Shown: in pieces, positions 32,040-43,545 of the stretch
Layout of the letters: each line of letters starts with the position of its first letter
Position numbering within the stretch: position 1 is the first letter of the stretch
Origin: Acheta domesticus
Lineage: Eukaryota > Arthropoda > Insecta > Orthoptera > Gryllidae
Length of the DNA: 64,000 bases
NCBI GenBank assembly: GCA_031308135.1
Contig: JAHLJT010000631.1
Location: forward strand, 143,138,734-143,202,733
Direction of reading: 5' to 3'
The notes under the pieces: model-generated
Told to the model about the DNA's origin: nothing
Seen by the model: only the letters and a program-made list of their open reading frames with translations
Database searches by the model: none
Translations under genes and position numbers: made by a program

Positions 32040-32220
32040 TTGCAAAGACCCCAACGGATGACACTATTTCCAGCGACGCTACCTTCTTATGCATTATTCA
32101 TTCAGATAATGATCCTCAGATTCCACCAACAGCATGAACGAGCATTAAACCACCGTTGCAAGGTACGGAATTCAAACCTCTTCTTCAGCAATCCACAGTA
32201 TTAACCTATTACTCTAATTA
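32040..32220 (-). repeat. possible SINE-like fragment
   Basis: On the minus strand GAGGTTTGAATTCCGTACC resembles a B-box and the flanks resemble a decayed tRNA head. The rest does not clearly match SINE-1. Low confidence. Confidence 0.25.
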
Positions 32221-32480
32221 CGTCGGAGCGAGGCTTTCCGGAATGGAGGTTAGGAGCGGCAGCGACAGCAGCGTAATTGCAGAGAATTGCGGGTAGCGGG
32301 GCTGCTGCTGGAATGCATGAAGAGGCGGCTCGTGCAGACCGCTCGAGTCGCGGCGGGGTGTCCCTCCACACCACGCGTGCGGCACCAGCCTCGAGCAACG
32401 CGGCTGCCGCGTCATGCGCAGTTGCTGCTGCTCCGTCGTCTTCCCTCACATTGTGCGAGTGCAGCCTCCACGATGTTGTA
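32221..32480. other. CpG- and GC-rich patch
   Basis: GC-richer block with many GCTGCTGC/GCAGCAGC-like motifs; frames on both strands lack a recognised domain. Confidence 0.45.
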
Positions 32481-32574
32481 TAAAAGACTCCTATTACACT
32501 TTTAGGGGGAAAATAAACTTCATTCAAATCAATTCAATTCACTTCATCCATCAATTCAATCATACAATCAATTC

Positions 32575-33008
32575 ATTTCTGCTTTATTTTATGAGGCCTG
32601 TCTCAGACCATCAGGCCTGTTCTCCCGCTCGACCACGCAAATTTCGCTACGCTACATTCGTCATCTAGCAAAAAAAGAAGGTATTACTTGGGTGGCGAAA
32701 CAGGCTATTTGAATTTAGTTCAGATGCTATGTTTAGGTTTGAGAACTTTTCCATGCAGTAAATCTACGACATGGGGCAGCCAGCATAACTACACTCCGCT
32801 CCTCCCACGAAATATTTGTATTACCTCATATGTTACGTTTAGGCTTGATGCTCTTTTCCATATAGTAAAACTACAACATGGGGCAACTGGTTTTACTTGC
32901 CCCCGGAAGGAAGACGAACGAAGGATTTATTTTTACTTAAAAATTCACGGCTCCCATTGGGTTCGAATAATAGGTCTATACGCTACCCGTTACATAATTA
33001 AAGCAGCT
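32575..33008. repeat. family B repeat, copy 2, with internal duplication
   Basis: Collinear with 6262-6604. About 100 bp is duplicated inside: ATGTTTAGGTTTGAGAACTT..TTCCATGCAGTAAATCTAC near 32731 recurs as ACGTTTAGGCTTGATGCTCT..TCCATATAGTAAAACTAC near 32835, each followed by ACATGGGGCA. The downstream end keeps AAAATTCACGGCTCCCATTG and GGGTTCGAATAATAGG. No ORF with a recognised product. Confidence 0.7.
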
Positions 33009-33735
33009 TACTTTCCATTGTTGTATATTTCACTTTATGCATGCAGATTCACGTCCCTAGGCTTGCAGGAACAAAGTGATGCATCTTAACACAATCGGAA
33101 ACACATTCACTTCGTACTATGGTTCCACGTCTCCCGCCACCGTTAGCGCCATGTGTGCAAAAGACGCATTTATTACGTGGCATTCTAGAAACAGAAACAG
33201 CATATATTGTAGCATTGTGGGGGACAGAGAATCAACATCACACAAGTGCAATTGTATCAGAATCTCCACAATAATACGTTTTAATTAACTTTCCACAGGT
33301 TTCAAAACAACATGTTGTTATTCAATTCTCTTTAGTCATTTTCTTTCAAGAAGATAAGTGTTAGTTAATTGATTAGTGAAGTTTTCGTGCTTCACATTCG
33401 TTGAAAAAGTATCGTTTTATACGAATTCTCCTTAAACAACGATCAGAACTAAAGAGAATGATAAAGTTAGTCATAAAGAAGCAAGTATTCTTGCGAATCA
33501 GAACTAGTTATTTTGTTACGAAACTCTGCGAGTGGGATGGGAATCACATTGTAATTTTAATTGTGGAAAGTGCTTACGCCATTCTTGAAAGAAAGAGTAG
33601 TGCTCGGTGGAAACAAATTGAAGCCTTTTCTCCTTTCCTGCCCCCGTCTACCCACGAGGCTTAACCCGAATGAGCCTACAGTGTCCAGAGGTTGAGCCAA
33701 TCGAAAGTCGCGGGAGATCGAACTCTGTGCGGGGG
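33009..33735. other. AT-rich stretch, nothing recognised
   Basis: No coding segment or repeat recognised. Confidence 0.4.
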
Positions 33736-33960
33736 CGCAGCGACTTACCTTCAACGCAATCGCATCAGCAATGGAAATGCGCGACCGCCTGCGCCTCCCC
33801 CACCTTCTCCTCCACCGCCGGCGCAGCGACCTCGAGGCTGCCGCAGCGCGCTCCCCACCTCCGCCTTTCGCCCGCTCCCGCTCCCCGGCCCCTGCTTTGA
33901 CGGGCAGCCACTGGAAACACTTCGATGGCATGTTATGCCCAAGCAGTTCATACGGAAACG
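33736..33960. other. GC-rich patch
   Basis: Pyrimidine-biased GC-rich block (CTCCTCCACCGCCGGCGC) without a recognised protein. Confidence 0.45.
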
Positions 33961-34059
33961 TGTTGAGAAAGATCAGCCCCAACGGTAAGCTTCCTCTCTC
34001 CGTATGTACTTGGTTGTCCTAGGCACACAAGCCATCTCGTCGCTTGACATTGTGCGTAG

Positions 34060-34125
34060 AACGCGAGGTCTGCCGGACAGCCATGTACATACTGACCTCA
34101 GCCACGGAAGCCTACGCTTTCATTT
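34060..34125 (+). repeat. short repeat shared with 18525-18580
   Basis: CCGGACAGCCATGTACATAC then GACCTCAGCCACGGAAGCC and TACGCTTTCATTT, collinear with the end of the 18363-18544 palindrome and its right flank. Interpreted as a second copy of the same element end. Confidence 0.6.
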
Positions 34126-34880
34126 CTCTCTCAGGTCTTTTGCACGAACTTCAAAGTGTCACTGGGAGCAAATAGCGCACTTTTTAGCAGGTTATAGAAA
34201 TAGAGCTTAGTGAAGTGTTAGGCATAACAGGTCAAAAATTGTCTAATAACTTTACATCAAACATGAACACTTGCCGTTGCGTAAAACTTCAGAAAACGAC
34301 TGCATTAAATGATTGTTACTAGAGTTCAGCTACGATTTCATCTGTCAAAATGTACTACTAATGTAAGAATTTGCCAAAATGAAAAAGTTTGATACAATGA
34401 TCCGTTCTAAGCAACTATGATGTATGTATAATCTGAGAATACAAATCTCTGATTGAGACTGAAAGAACACATCAACATCTAGAAATTAAACCTTTGAACG
34501 GGAACAATTAGAGTCAAATTTTTATACAAGTTCTCTGAGTAAGAAATATTCATTAGTGCAAGTAAACTAATATATGAAATCAACTGTTGGTGTATGGATA
34601 ATTTCATCAGTTCAGTTAAAAAAGTACCAACTGCTTTGCAATGAAAAATTTTCCCACTTCAAAATGCAGAGAGCCCATTACAAACAATTCATTCCATATC
34701 AGTATGAGTGAACCACTCAAAAAGAGAGGTAATAAAACTAAGAAATTTAGGACCCTGCGCCACGCTCCCTTGTTTCCGCAAATGGTGTTGCAACGAGAAG
34801 CTTGATCTAAGCGGAACAAGTGTTTGCAATGACTAGGACACACACGTCGCTGTTCGTTGACTCACCGACATAAATAAGAG
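34126..34880. other. AT-rich stretch, nothing recognised
   Basis: No coding segment or repeat recognised. Confidence 0.4.
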
Positions 34881-35310
34881 CCGCGCTGAACGTCCATCAT
34901 CAGAGTGCAGAGGGTTTCGAGCGGCCGGCGAGGGCTTCCGAACGGAGGCAGCGGCGAGCGGGTGAGTTGAAGGCGGGGATGGGAAGTGGGCGGGGCGGTT
35001 GGGCGGGAGGTAGCTCTGATTGCGAGGGCAGTGAGAACGGAGGGCGGAGCGGAGTGGTCGTAAGAGCGGGGGCTGCAGAAACAGCGGTGAGTGAAGTCAA
35101 GGCGGCTGGTCAGGGCGGTGAGACCGGTTGGGGCGGTGAGAGGGATGAGGGCGACCAGGGGCGAGCGGATGGGTGGAGGAGTGAGTGGTTGGGTGAGCCG
35201 GAAGAGGAGTGGGTGGGTGGGTGAGGGGCTGACGCGTCGAGCGCGTGCGCACAGGTGACGAAGGCGTCGCAGCACACGCGCTGAGCGGGAAGGAGCACGC
35301 TGCGCTGGTG
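34881..35310. other. G-rich CpG patch
   Basis: Plus strand G-rich with GGCGGT, GAGCGG and GGGTGGGTGGGT runs; minus frames give Pro/Ser/Leu-rich translations without a recognised domain. Confidence 0.5.
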
Positions 35311-35584
35311 ACATCTGCAACGAGAATATGGAAACCTTCATTTACCGTTTCGTTCTCCTCCTGGAGTCCGTTTGGGACACATTTTCTCTTTTCCTCTGCA
35401 ATTTACCATGCGTTTTTAGGTAAACACTCTTTATTAACCTCAATTTTGATACTAAGGCACACGGCATTGAAAGAACTATTTTTGGATTACTCTATTCGTC
35501 CTTCTCTACTAAATTATAATTCTTCTTCTCTACTAAACTCTACTAAATTCGTCCTTCAGAAATAATAGCGAACATTTTTACTTT

Positions 35585-35885
35585 GTGGCTACTGCTTACG
35601 CAGAATACAGAAAATCTCGTAATGCTGCAGGAACAAAACTGTGAATTTACGACAAAAAACGCTTATTGCAAGGCCCTGGTAACAAAAAAGGGGTAAATAT
35701 TGTCCCTATATAGTAAATTACTTCCTCTAACACGTGGTGTATTTAGAATACGTTTTGTGGGTTCTTGACACCGAAAAATCGATTGACGGCAAAACGTCAG
35801 ACTGACTTGCTGTGAATAAACGCAACCGGCTAAACTGTAAGCAGTGTTTTTACTAAAACTGAAATTCCCCAATCGGTGTGACTTA
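35585..35885 (-). mobile_element. family A fragment (R-terminal part)
   Basis: ATCTCGTAATGCTGCAGG, ATTGCAAGGCCCTGGTAACA, TCTAACACGTGGTGTATT, TTGTGGGTTCTTGACACCGA and GGCTAAACTGTAAGCAG correspond to the R-terminal part in reverse orientation. The very end is missing. It ends at a CpG patch. Confidence 0.7.
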
Positions 35886-35894
35886 TGTCACGGC

Positions 35895-36340
35895 CCCTTA
35901 AATATCAAACATATTGCATTTCCCGTCCCATTACCCCCCGCCTCGCGCCCCGCCCCGCCTCCAGCACCATCCCTGCCCCTCGCCTGCCACAACTCCGCTC
36001 CATCACCCAAACCGCCCCCCTCCACGCCCCTGCCTCAACCGCGCCCCCCGTCCCTCCGCACCCAGCTCCGCCTCGAGCACCATCGCCACTCCACCCTCCC
36101 ACCCGTTGCACCACCGCCCCCGCGACCTGAGCCCCACAGGGCGCGCACCTCCCCGAGGGCCTCGACGCGCAGCTTACGATCGCTCCGCGCGCTCCGGATT
36201 TACGTCCTTGCTCCGTACAAGCGGCGCTCTGTAATTTGGGGCGTGTTAATATTTGCCCGGCGACCTCTGCGGAGCCATAAGGAGCTCACGATGATTTGGG
36301 GGCACAAAGATCACCGAAGCGCTCCAGGTAGGACGTAGAG
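35895..36340. other. C-rich CpG patch
   Basis: Plus strand C-rich with irregular CCCCGCC, GCACCATC and CCACCC repeats, then a CpG-dense part. Pro-rich ORFs lack a recognised domain. Confidence 0.5.
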
Positions 36341-37575
36341 ACGCGGAGATGGGCGATTTGGCGGAAATAACGGGTTTTATACCTCATTCTGCATCACAAA
36401 ACGAGCTTGTGGTAGTGATTCAGTCTCAATAGTTCGGTGAGTAACTGTAAGTACAATATGTGGTAAAAATGAAATAATTTACTTTAAAGAAATCATGTAT
36501 TATTTGGGCCTATATTATTATAATAATAATTATAATTATAATAATAATTATTATTATTACGTTAATATTATTATTTTATTGTCTTTCTATGTTTGGGTAA
36601 TCTGGAAATCTGATATATCTAACTAGAATCAACATTCTTAATAGCTTTGAAATTATGAAAATATTTGTAAGCCTTCTAAATTGAAGAAAAATATTCCTTG
36701 TTGACATTAATCAACAAGGTTCATTATTTCAAAAATTTTATTGTGTAGCTATCTATATGGAGAAAATAAAATTTAGTTACTTAAGAAAATTCTTACAAGA
36801 AATATGAAAACGTTCCTAAGATGATAATTGCAGATTAATTTTCTGTTTGCTGTCTCCAAAGTTGGACTTCTGAGTTTCACTTCCACTTTGCTACTGTAAC
36901 AATTAGTTATTAAATAAGAACCTAAGGAATTCTACAGGTTAAGAGTCAAGTTTAATTTAACATCGACTCGCAATTGTATTAAACGAAGTGTTGCCAAAAG
37001 TTTCTCCAAGAAAAAACAACTGTCAGAAGGAATGACAGAGAATGATAGGAACTTGCAAATGCACATGGGAAAGGAAATTGTCGATGGGAACCACCGTACG
37101 AAGTGGGAAAAACAAGCATATCAAACATCAGGAAAAGAGAAGAATTAAGGGTTAGGATGGGGTTCAGAGGAAGTATAATCGCCAAAACAACCACAGATGA
37201 AATATGTTTTATTTGCTGACCAAACTATTATATTTATGGGTGTGTGCTGCCACAATTGTGAAATTACACGAGGCCCAGGGTCATTGATATTGTGGACTAG
37301 CCGGGAAATTAAAGGTATTTTAACGTTTAGTGCGAAAGCATTGAGATTATTGGGTTATGTTTGGAAGGATAAATGTAACAAATTTGTGTATGATGTGAAA
37401 TATTGAAATGAAATGGCATTTAGTACAGGGTACTCCAACAGCATTTAATCATAACAAAGCATTATCAAGAAACCACAAACTAGTTTTTCAAAACCTAATT
37501 AATGAACGTTAGACGATTGGAGCATGTCGTGCATCTTTTACATAATAGTGTGTGATAATAGAGGCCACAAGACAT
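36341..37575. other. AT-rich stretch with AATAAT tract
   Basis: No coding segment recognised. Alternating ATTATTATA/TAATAATTA sequence at about 36507-36575. Confidence 0.45.
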
Positions 37576-37890
37576 GAAGGGAGCCAAGACTCAGTGGGAC
37601 ACAAGAGAAGATGGTACAGAAGGCACGGCCCCCACGGGAGGAGAACCGCCGGCGGAGAACGCTCCGCGAATTTACGGCGCTCGTAAATCCGCGACGCGGC
37701 TATTAAGAACGGCTTTGATGAAACGCGCGTGCATTTCTCATGAGAGGGCCCTCTCAGGCGGCGGCGGACAGTATCGCGCGGGGCATCGCGGCGCCACGCG
37801 GCGCAGGCCCAAAGGCGCCGCCGCCGCCGCCGCCACACGCACGCGACGCGAAAGGCCGCCCGGCGACGCGCGGGCGCACCCCTAGTCCCG
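37576..37890. other. CpG-dense patch
   Basis: CpG-rich with a short GCCGCCGCCGCC run near 37816; no recognised protein on either strand. Confidence 0.5.
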
Positions 37891-37944
37891 TAAGCGTACT
37901 GAATGTTTTATTCCCGGAGACGGCGATGTTCCTCCGCTAAATCC

Positions 37945-38350
37945 TGAGAACTGAGGTCGCCCTACACGCCGTGCAGGGGTGGAATTGCCCTTGCAGGTAT
38001 TCACAGCGGGATCCGATGCGGACAAGCTCTAATCCCCGGATGATCTCCCGACAAGTGTGGCAGTGCATGTGAGTGTGAGAGGGATAGGATAAATCACGGA
38101 AAATGAAGCAAAGAACGCGTGCTGTCCTTGGCTTCTTTGATTGGGTATGCGTTTCGGCATTCATCTGGCAGAAACCGTACAAACCAAGAAAAACTACCGG
38201 TCAGAGCAGCCGACTGCTAAAACTCTCCTTCCCTAGAATGGCTGAATTCAACTTAGCTAAATAGCTTGAGTCGAAAATCCGCCGGGACTCGAGCACTAAT
38301 CAATGACCTCCCAGTCCCAGCAACACTAGCTCTCAACTAACTCTTCCGCT
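37945..38350 (-). repeat. SINE-1 copy
   Basis: On the minus strand: head with CTCGAGTCCCGGCG (B-box remnant) near 38290, GTTGAATTCAGCCATTC, CGGCTGCTCTGACCGGTAGT, AGATGAATGCCGAAACGC, a CACTCACATGCACTGCCA run and GGGATCCCGC-like end. Order and spacing match the other reverse SINE-1 copies. Confidence 0.7.
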
Positions 38351-38679
38351 GTGTGGAATTATAAAATTGCTTCAGACACACACGTCAAATAACACGAATA
38401 ATACATTTGTTATTGATTAATAATTATAAACAGAACCATTGTTGGTTATAAATCTCCACTAGGTGAATACTTTCTATAATGTAATATTAATTATGTAAAA
38501 AGATCTAGAAAGCTATTCAAAATCGCATTTATCTTAAAGTCTTCTTTCATAAATTTTGCAACGCTTTGGAGTTCTTTGAATATCCCTTCTTCCCCCTGCA
38601 ACGCACGTGTAACGAGCACTTGAATTATGCGTAATGTAATTACGTTTGCAAACGGTGTTCCAGATTACAATAATTATAT
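38351..38679. other. AT-rich stretch, nothing recognised
   Basis: No coding segment or repeat recognised. Confidence 0.4.
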
Positions 38680-38832
38680 TTTAGAATAATTAAGAAAATG
38701 TCAAAAAATGTACTTTGGATGGTTATAAATGGCAGCTGGCAAGAGTAAGTGGCAATTTCGAATAGCTAGCCCACACCCAAGGAAATAGAAAAGTAATACG
38801 GGAAAGTCTGTGCTATTCTGTAGCACCACTAG
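38680..38832 (-). mobile_element. family A fragment (L-end)
   Basis: AATGTACTTTGGATGG, GGCAGCTGGCAAGAGTAAGT, CCAAGGAAATAGAAAAGTAA, TACGGGAAAGTCTGTGCTAT and TCTGTAGCACCACTAG define the L-end in reverse orientation. The rest of the element is missing. Confidence 0.75.
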
Positions 38833-39499
38833 TTCTTAACTGAAATTCTGTAACAAGTGGAAGAATCCTTTTGCAATTTTTTGGTAAAATGCATGTATTA
38901 AGCGACATCGAGTGTTGACAAGGAGTGTTGTTCTGTAGGAAGAATATATGTATTAAGTTATATTTATTAGGCATTTTCCAATGTCATTGATGTCTGCCGA
39001 TGCGTCTTCAACTGCTTTTGTTGAAGTTTCAAATTAAAAATTGAATGGAAATTAATCAGTATTCTAAACCTATAAATATATTCTTCTTCTGAGCGTTTGA
39101 AATTTTTTTTTAGGAAAACATATTAAATAATTCATTATAAAAATATTTTTATCTGAAATAATTAAAATAAATCAAACATGCAAAATTTTACATGTTTGCA
39201 TATTGCAGAAAATTGTAACGTGCAGCATATTGTCGATATGGGCTATCTTACATTTGTACTGCAATATTTTGTTTCATTATACTTAAAACTGGCATTCTCA
39301 TTGTTGCAGGTGAGTTGCAGTCTACAAATTCTACATTTTTTTAGCCCTAGGGAGGTATCAACAGAATGGTAAGTTCATAATCCAGACTTCGCCATCCATT
39401 GAATGTTCTTATGCTCTGTTTTTAATTAGTAAATTATGATTCTACCCTGGAATGAAGTCCTAAAATGTGCCTTTCAATGAAAGAAGGAACTATACTTAC
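38833..39499. other. AT-rich stretch, nothing recognised
   Basis: No coding segment or repeat recognised. Confidence 0.4.
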
Positions 39500-39925
39500 A
39501 ATAGCTCGCAACGAAAACACCAGCGGCATTAGAAGAATAGAAAACTCAAAGAAATGACACAAAGAGACTAGTAAAAGCTGCTCAAAAGGAAAGTTGGAAG
39601 AAATATGTCACAAACATTAAAAATGATGTTTACCAATCTTCTGCTTCTGCCATGGACGCCAATCTTCTGCTTTTAAAATAATGAAATATCTGAACAAGGA
39701 ATATATGTAACAAATTTAGAACTGATAAAAAAAGAGGACTGGCTGAAATTCTGTGAAAATCTATGGTCCAGAGAGCAAATAGAACATGAAGACAAGGGGA
39801 ACGAAGAGAATGAGAAATATCTGTTTCAAATACAATAGAATATCTGGACTTCAAAGAGGCTTTACACATCTGTAAAAAGAGAAGAGCACCTGGAACAAAT
39901 CAAGTTACAATGTAAAAAGAAATGA
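39500..39925 (+). pseudogene. decayed LINE reverse-transcriptase linker fragment
   Basis: Translating in pieces gives RLVKAAQKESWKKYVTNIKN, then FKIMKYLNKE, WLKFCENLWSREQIEHEDKG, and after a frame change IEYLDFKEALHICKKRRAPG ending TNQV. This order (K..SWKK, W..FY.LW, EAL..K..KAPG) is the linker upstream of the RT core in RTE/jockey-type LINEs. Stops and frameshifts separate the pieces. A short duplicated phrase CCAATCTTCTGCTT occurs at 39632 and 39659. The RT core itself is absent. Confidence 0.6.
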
Positions 39926-40187
39926 AAAGTATTTTAGTTGTTTTTTAAAATTTTTATTGCAATTGATTGATATAGCTAAAAAATTGGTTTTAAATTTCTT
40001 TCCAGACTCCCTGTTTGCCATTAATTCTTTCAAAAATTGTATTGATTTGTTTCTATAAAATTATTTTCAATTATGCGACAAATTGTTACTTTTCAATCAA
40101 TTAATCGTTTAACTGAAATTGTACTTTCATTCAATTATAATTAATTAATTACAATTAATTAAAAGTGTTTTGTAATCACTACGCGCG
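39926..40187. other. AT-rich spacer
   Basis: Nothing recognised; includes AATTAATT-rich sequence just before a GC-richer block (40190-40434). Confidence 0.4.
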
Positions 40188-40434
40188 GTGACTTTAAATC
40201 CCGTAGATGCGTTGAGCGGAGGAGCTATCGATTGTTCGGCGGCCGTCGAGCGGTCGAGCGCTTGGCGACTCCCGAGTCACGCCGACGCTCGACTGTTCTG
40301 CAGAGAAACGGGAGCTTCAAGACGGCCGGTCGAAATGTCCGTTGAACAGCCGCCTCCTTCCCCCCGAGTGAGATCCCTCCCCCTTCTCCAAGCGTCGGCG
40401 CGGACTCCGAGAGCCAGGAGCGGTTGTTTTAGTC

Positions 40435-42094
40435 CAGGCCTGTCCAAAAGTGTGCTCCGGTGCAATTTTGCTCCGCCCGTGCTCCACCCAGCGCGCCGAC
40501 GCAAATTAGTCACCAGGGGCATCCCTTCAGTCCGTGCGACAAGGCGACCTCAAGGACACAACAACTGGTGTCGATAACAACAACTGTGACACAACAACTG
40601 TCGATATTTTTGGAGCCGTCGAGGATGCTATGGAAGAAGTGGATTTACCGTGGGAACGGCTGTGTTCTGTAACAACTGACGGTGCACCGTCTATGTGTGG
40701 AGTGCACATTGGATTTGTTACGTTAGTAAAAACAAAACTGTTGGAGTTTGGCAAAGAACTCATTAGCTGCATGCATTGTATTATACACCAAAAAGCACTT
40801 TGTGCAAAATCGGCGAATATTGGCAATGTTGCTAAAGACATCCGCATTGTAAATTTACTCCGTGCTCATGGACTTAACCACCGTCAATTCAAAGAATTAT
40901 TGATAGACATAAACGCTGAATTTTCGGATATTCCGTATCATTGTGCAGTGAGATGGTTGAGTCGTGGAGCTGTTTTTAAGAGGTTTTTTGCATTAAAGGG
41001 GGCAATACAATTGTTTTTGGATTTTAAAGAAAAACCTGATGAATGTAAACTGCTAGGCGACCCAAAGTGGGTGGCAGCATTAGGGTCTCTTGCTGACATT
41101 ACCTGCCATCTAAATGACCTTAATATATCCATGCAAGGCAAGAACTGTCTCATTAAAGATTTATTTGATAAAATAAAAGCCTTTGAATTAAAGCTTTCCC
41201 TGTGGGAAGGTCAATTAAGGAATAGGAATGCAGCACACTTTTTATGTCTTCAGACCGTGGAAGAAGGTTTCGATGAATATGTCACTGTTATTCAAGATTT
41301 GAAAGCAAACTTTTCTAACCGCTTCAAGAACTTAAGAGAACAAGAACAGTTGTTTATATTGTTTGCGACACCATTTTCGATTTCGGCAGAGACTGTTCCG
41401 GAACATTTGCAATTGGAGTTGAGTGACTTGCAATGCAACACGAGACAGAAAGATAAATTTTGGACGGCGAACTCTTTGCTAGAGTTTTATGAAAATTTTC
41501 CACAACAACAGTTCCCAAAACTGCATATGCAAGCAGCGAAAGTAATTTCTATGTTTGGATCCACGTATGTATGTGAGAGCTTCTTTTCTGTTATGCAGTT
41601 AACCAAATCGAAGTTTCGAGGATGTTTGAGCGACGAGAGTCTTCGCAATTCCTTGCGTTTGATGGCGACAAGAAATGTTGTGCCCCGCATCGAGCGAATT
41701 GTAAACAATAAAAAAAGCAAATAAAATTGTTACTATTAAATTGCTTTTGTTTGCTTTAACTAAACCTACTTATCCAGGAAATCCCGTTTTCCTCAATTAT
41801 ATGTTTCAAACTAGAAAATAAAAAAAGAAACTTATTGCGTGGAATAAAATTAAATTAAAATCCCCTTGATTTTACATGAACTGCATTAAAACATCGTCGC
41901 ATTTCATCCGATTGAAACGATCCAGTAAATGACTCGCTCGGCGAGGAAAGTTGCGCGGTAGGGCTGAGTAACTGGCAGTCGGGGACGGCCGTCGGGCTGT
42001 AGCGGAAACAGCCGAATTGAAGCGCGCTTCGTCGTCAGTCGGAGCGAGCTTGGTGCTCCGGAGCACGGGCGGAATAGAAATTGTGGACAGGCCT
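40435..42094 (+). mobile_element. hAT DNA transposon, internally deleted
   Basis: The left end CAGGCCTGTCCAAAAG and the right end (reverse complement) AGGCCTGTCCACAATTT are inverted repeats. Each is followed inward by TTTGCTCCGCCCGTGCTCC or TATTCCGCCCGTGCTCC. The element is bounded by TTTTAGTC (40427-40434) and ATTTAGTC (42095-42102), a 7/8 match to an 8-bp target duplication as expected for hAT. Length 1660 bp. It holds only the C-terminal part of a transposase, so it is non-autonomous. Confidence 0.85.
40630..41724 (+). pseudogene. hAT transposase, C-terminal part (GTF2IRD2/ZBED-like lineage)
   Basis: Open from about 40534 (GTG) to 41724; the first ATG (40630) would give 364 aa, about 60 percent of a typical transposase of this lineage. 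Visible: SVTTDGAPSMCG (second catalytic Asp), CMHCIIHQKALC, the conserved VRWLSRGAVFKRFF, DITCHLNDLNISMQGKN, and the C-terminal hAT dimerisation region with MFGSTYVCESFFSVM (catalytic Glu) and DESLRNSLRLMAT. The N-terminal BED zinc finger and first catalytic Asp are gone because the left TIR joins almost directly to mid-transposase. Predictors often label such genes GTF2IRD2-like. No internal stop remains in the retained part. Confidence 0.85.
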
Positions 42095-42102
42095 ATTTAG
42101 TC

Positions 42103-43240
42103 TGATTGCAGTGCTCTAGAGCTAAGAAAGTTGAGAATGGCCAGAAAAATGGTAAGAATTTTTTCAATGCAATCACCAACAACCATGAACCATTCCTAGA
42201 ATTTAAAAAAATATTGATACATACTTCAAAAAATACACCTTCTAAGTATACCTTCTACTACATGTAACACATATAGTCAGCGTTTTCAGTAAATCTGGCT
42301 CTTTTTTTTTTTGTTAGTTTGCATTTTTCCACTTTTCCCCCAAATAAGGGTGTTTTGATGGCTTGTTTTCCAGTTCTGCGGGTGAACTTACTTGAATTTG
42401 GTCCTGCTTTTTGCTCAGTATTTTTTCAAACCTGTTCTAAGGTTTTAAGGCACAGTAAAAAGTAATTTTTTGCGTTTGAATTAGGCGCGAAGAACATATC
42501 AAAAAATGTTTTCCTGATAGCATAAATTATTTTCTTATTTCTCATATTTTTATCAGATAAAATAGTGTTAAGTTAACGAAAATTTTAAAAAAAACGTTTT
42601 GGCTGTAGATTGGTGTAGGTGGTAGGACGGGGACCGAGAAACATTAAAATTTTATTTTTATGTTTGAGTTACAGTGTAACTACTCATATGTCATGTGGTT
42701 TAGGGAAACCTTTTACCATCTTATCCGGATGTACCCTTTGTGCGAGGTGTATGAACTGGGAGTGAAAAGCAGTGGAGGGATGAAGCGTCGGTTACTATAG
42801 ACGCAAGTTTGCTGCTTACGATCGAGTTGGAGGGTTGATGGTCGCCAGAAGGAAGTCCGGTAATATTAGCATGGCATTCTGGTTTTAAAACTCTATTAGT
42901 AGCGACATCGGGTCATCGAAAATTTGGCGAAACCTTGGGGAAGGTACTTCGGCCAATTAATAGGTGGTTCTATAGTACGGAATAAGATATCCGCGGAAGC
43001 GGAATAGATAACGTTTGCCGATTGATTCTGAATTTATAATTTCGTGAACAATACATTTGCTTGTGTTTGAACTTAGTGTTCTTATTTAAATTTCCTCAAG
43101 AGGGAGGCCGACGGACACCGACGTTTGATGAGTGGCAATACAGCTGCGGCTGAATGTGTTGGCGCTCAAACGATCGCGGCATTTACGTGTGCGTACGCGG
43201 TTGCAGGAACATGGAGTCAGAAGATTCATGACACCTGCAT
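42103..43240. other. AT-rich stretch, nothing recognised
   Basis: No coding segment or known repeat; T-rich tract near 42302. Confidence 0.4.
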
Positions 43241-43545
43241 TTAAATGCTAGGGAAACAAACATCGCTCACCTCCCAATGTTCTCTAGCAGCTGCGCATAT
43301 GCTCCTCCAAAGCCTTCTCTTCTTTGTTTGCTCCTCCCACCCCTCGACGCCCCTCATCTCTTTTCTTCTCCTCCCTCCCCTACACCACTCGCTCCTTCTC
43401 CGCCCGCGCCGGGAAACGACACCCATTCGTTTCGCGCGCTCCGACGCAACAGTTGAGGAGCGCACTCCAGTGTTACATGTGACCCAGCCGCATGAGTCAT
43501 ACGTGCAACTTACAACCCACCCATTCGGTGTAGCCATATGCTAGG
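43241..43545. other. pyrimidine-biased GC-richer patch
   Basis: CTCCTCCC-rich plus strand with modest CpG; overlapping ORFs on both strands have no recognised domain. Confidence 0.35.

Noticed and set aside
40188..40577. Plus-strand ORF overlapping the left end of the hAT element as the transposase N-terminus
   Set aside because: It starts outside the element and shows no BED finger or transposase motif; it is a GC-rich composition ORF.
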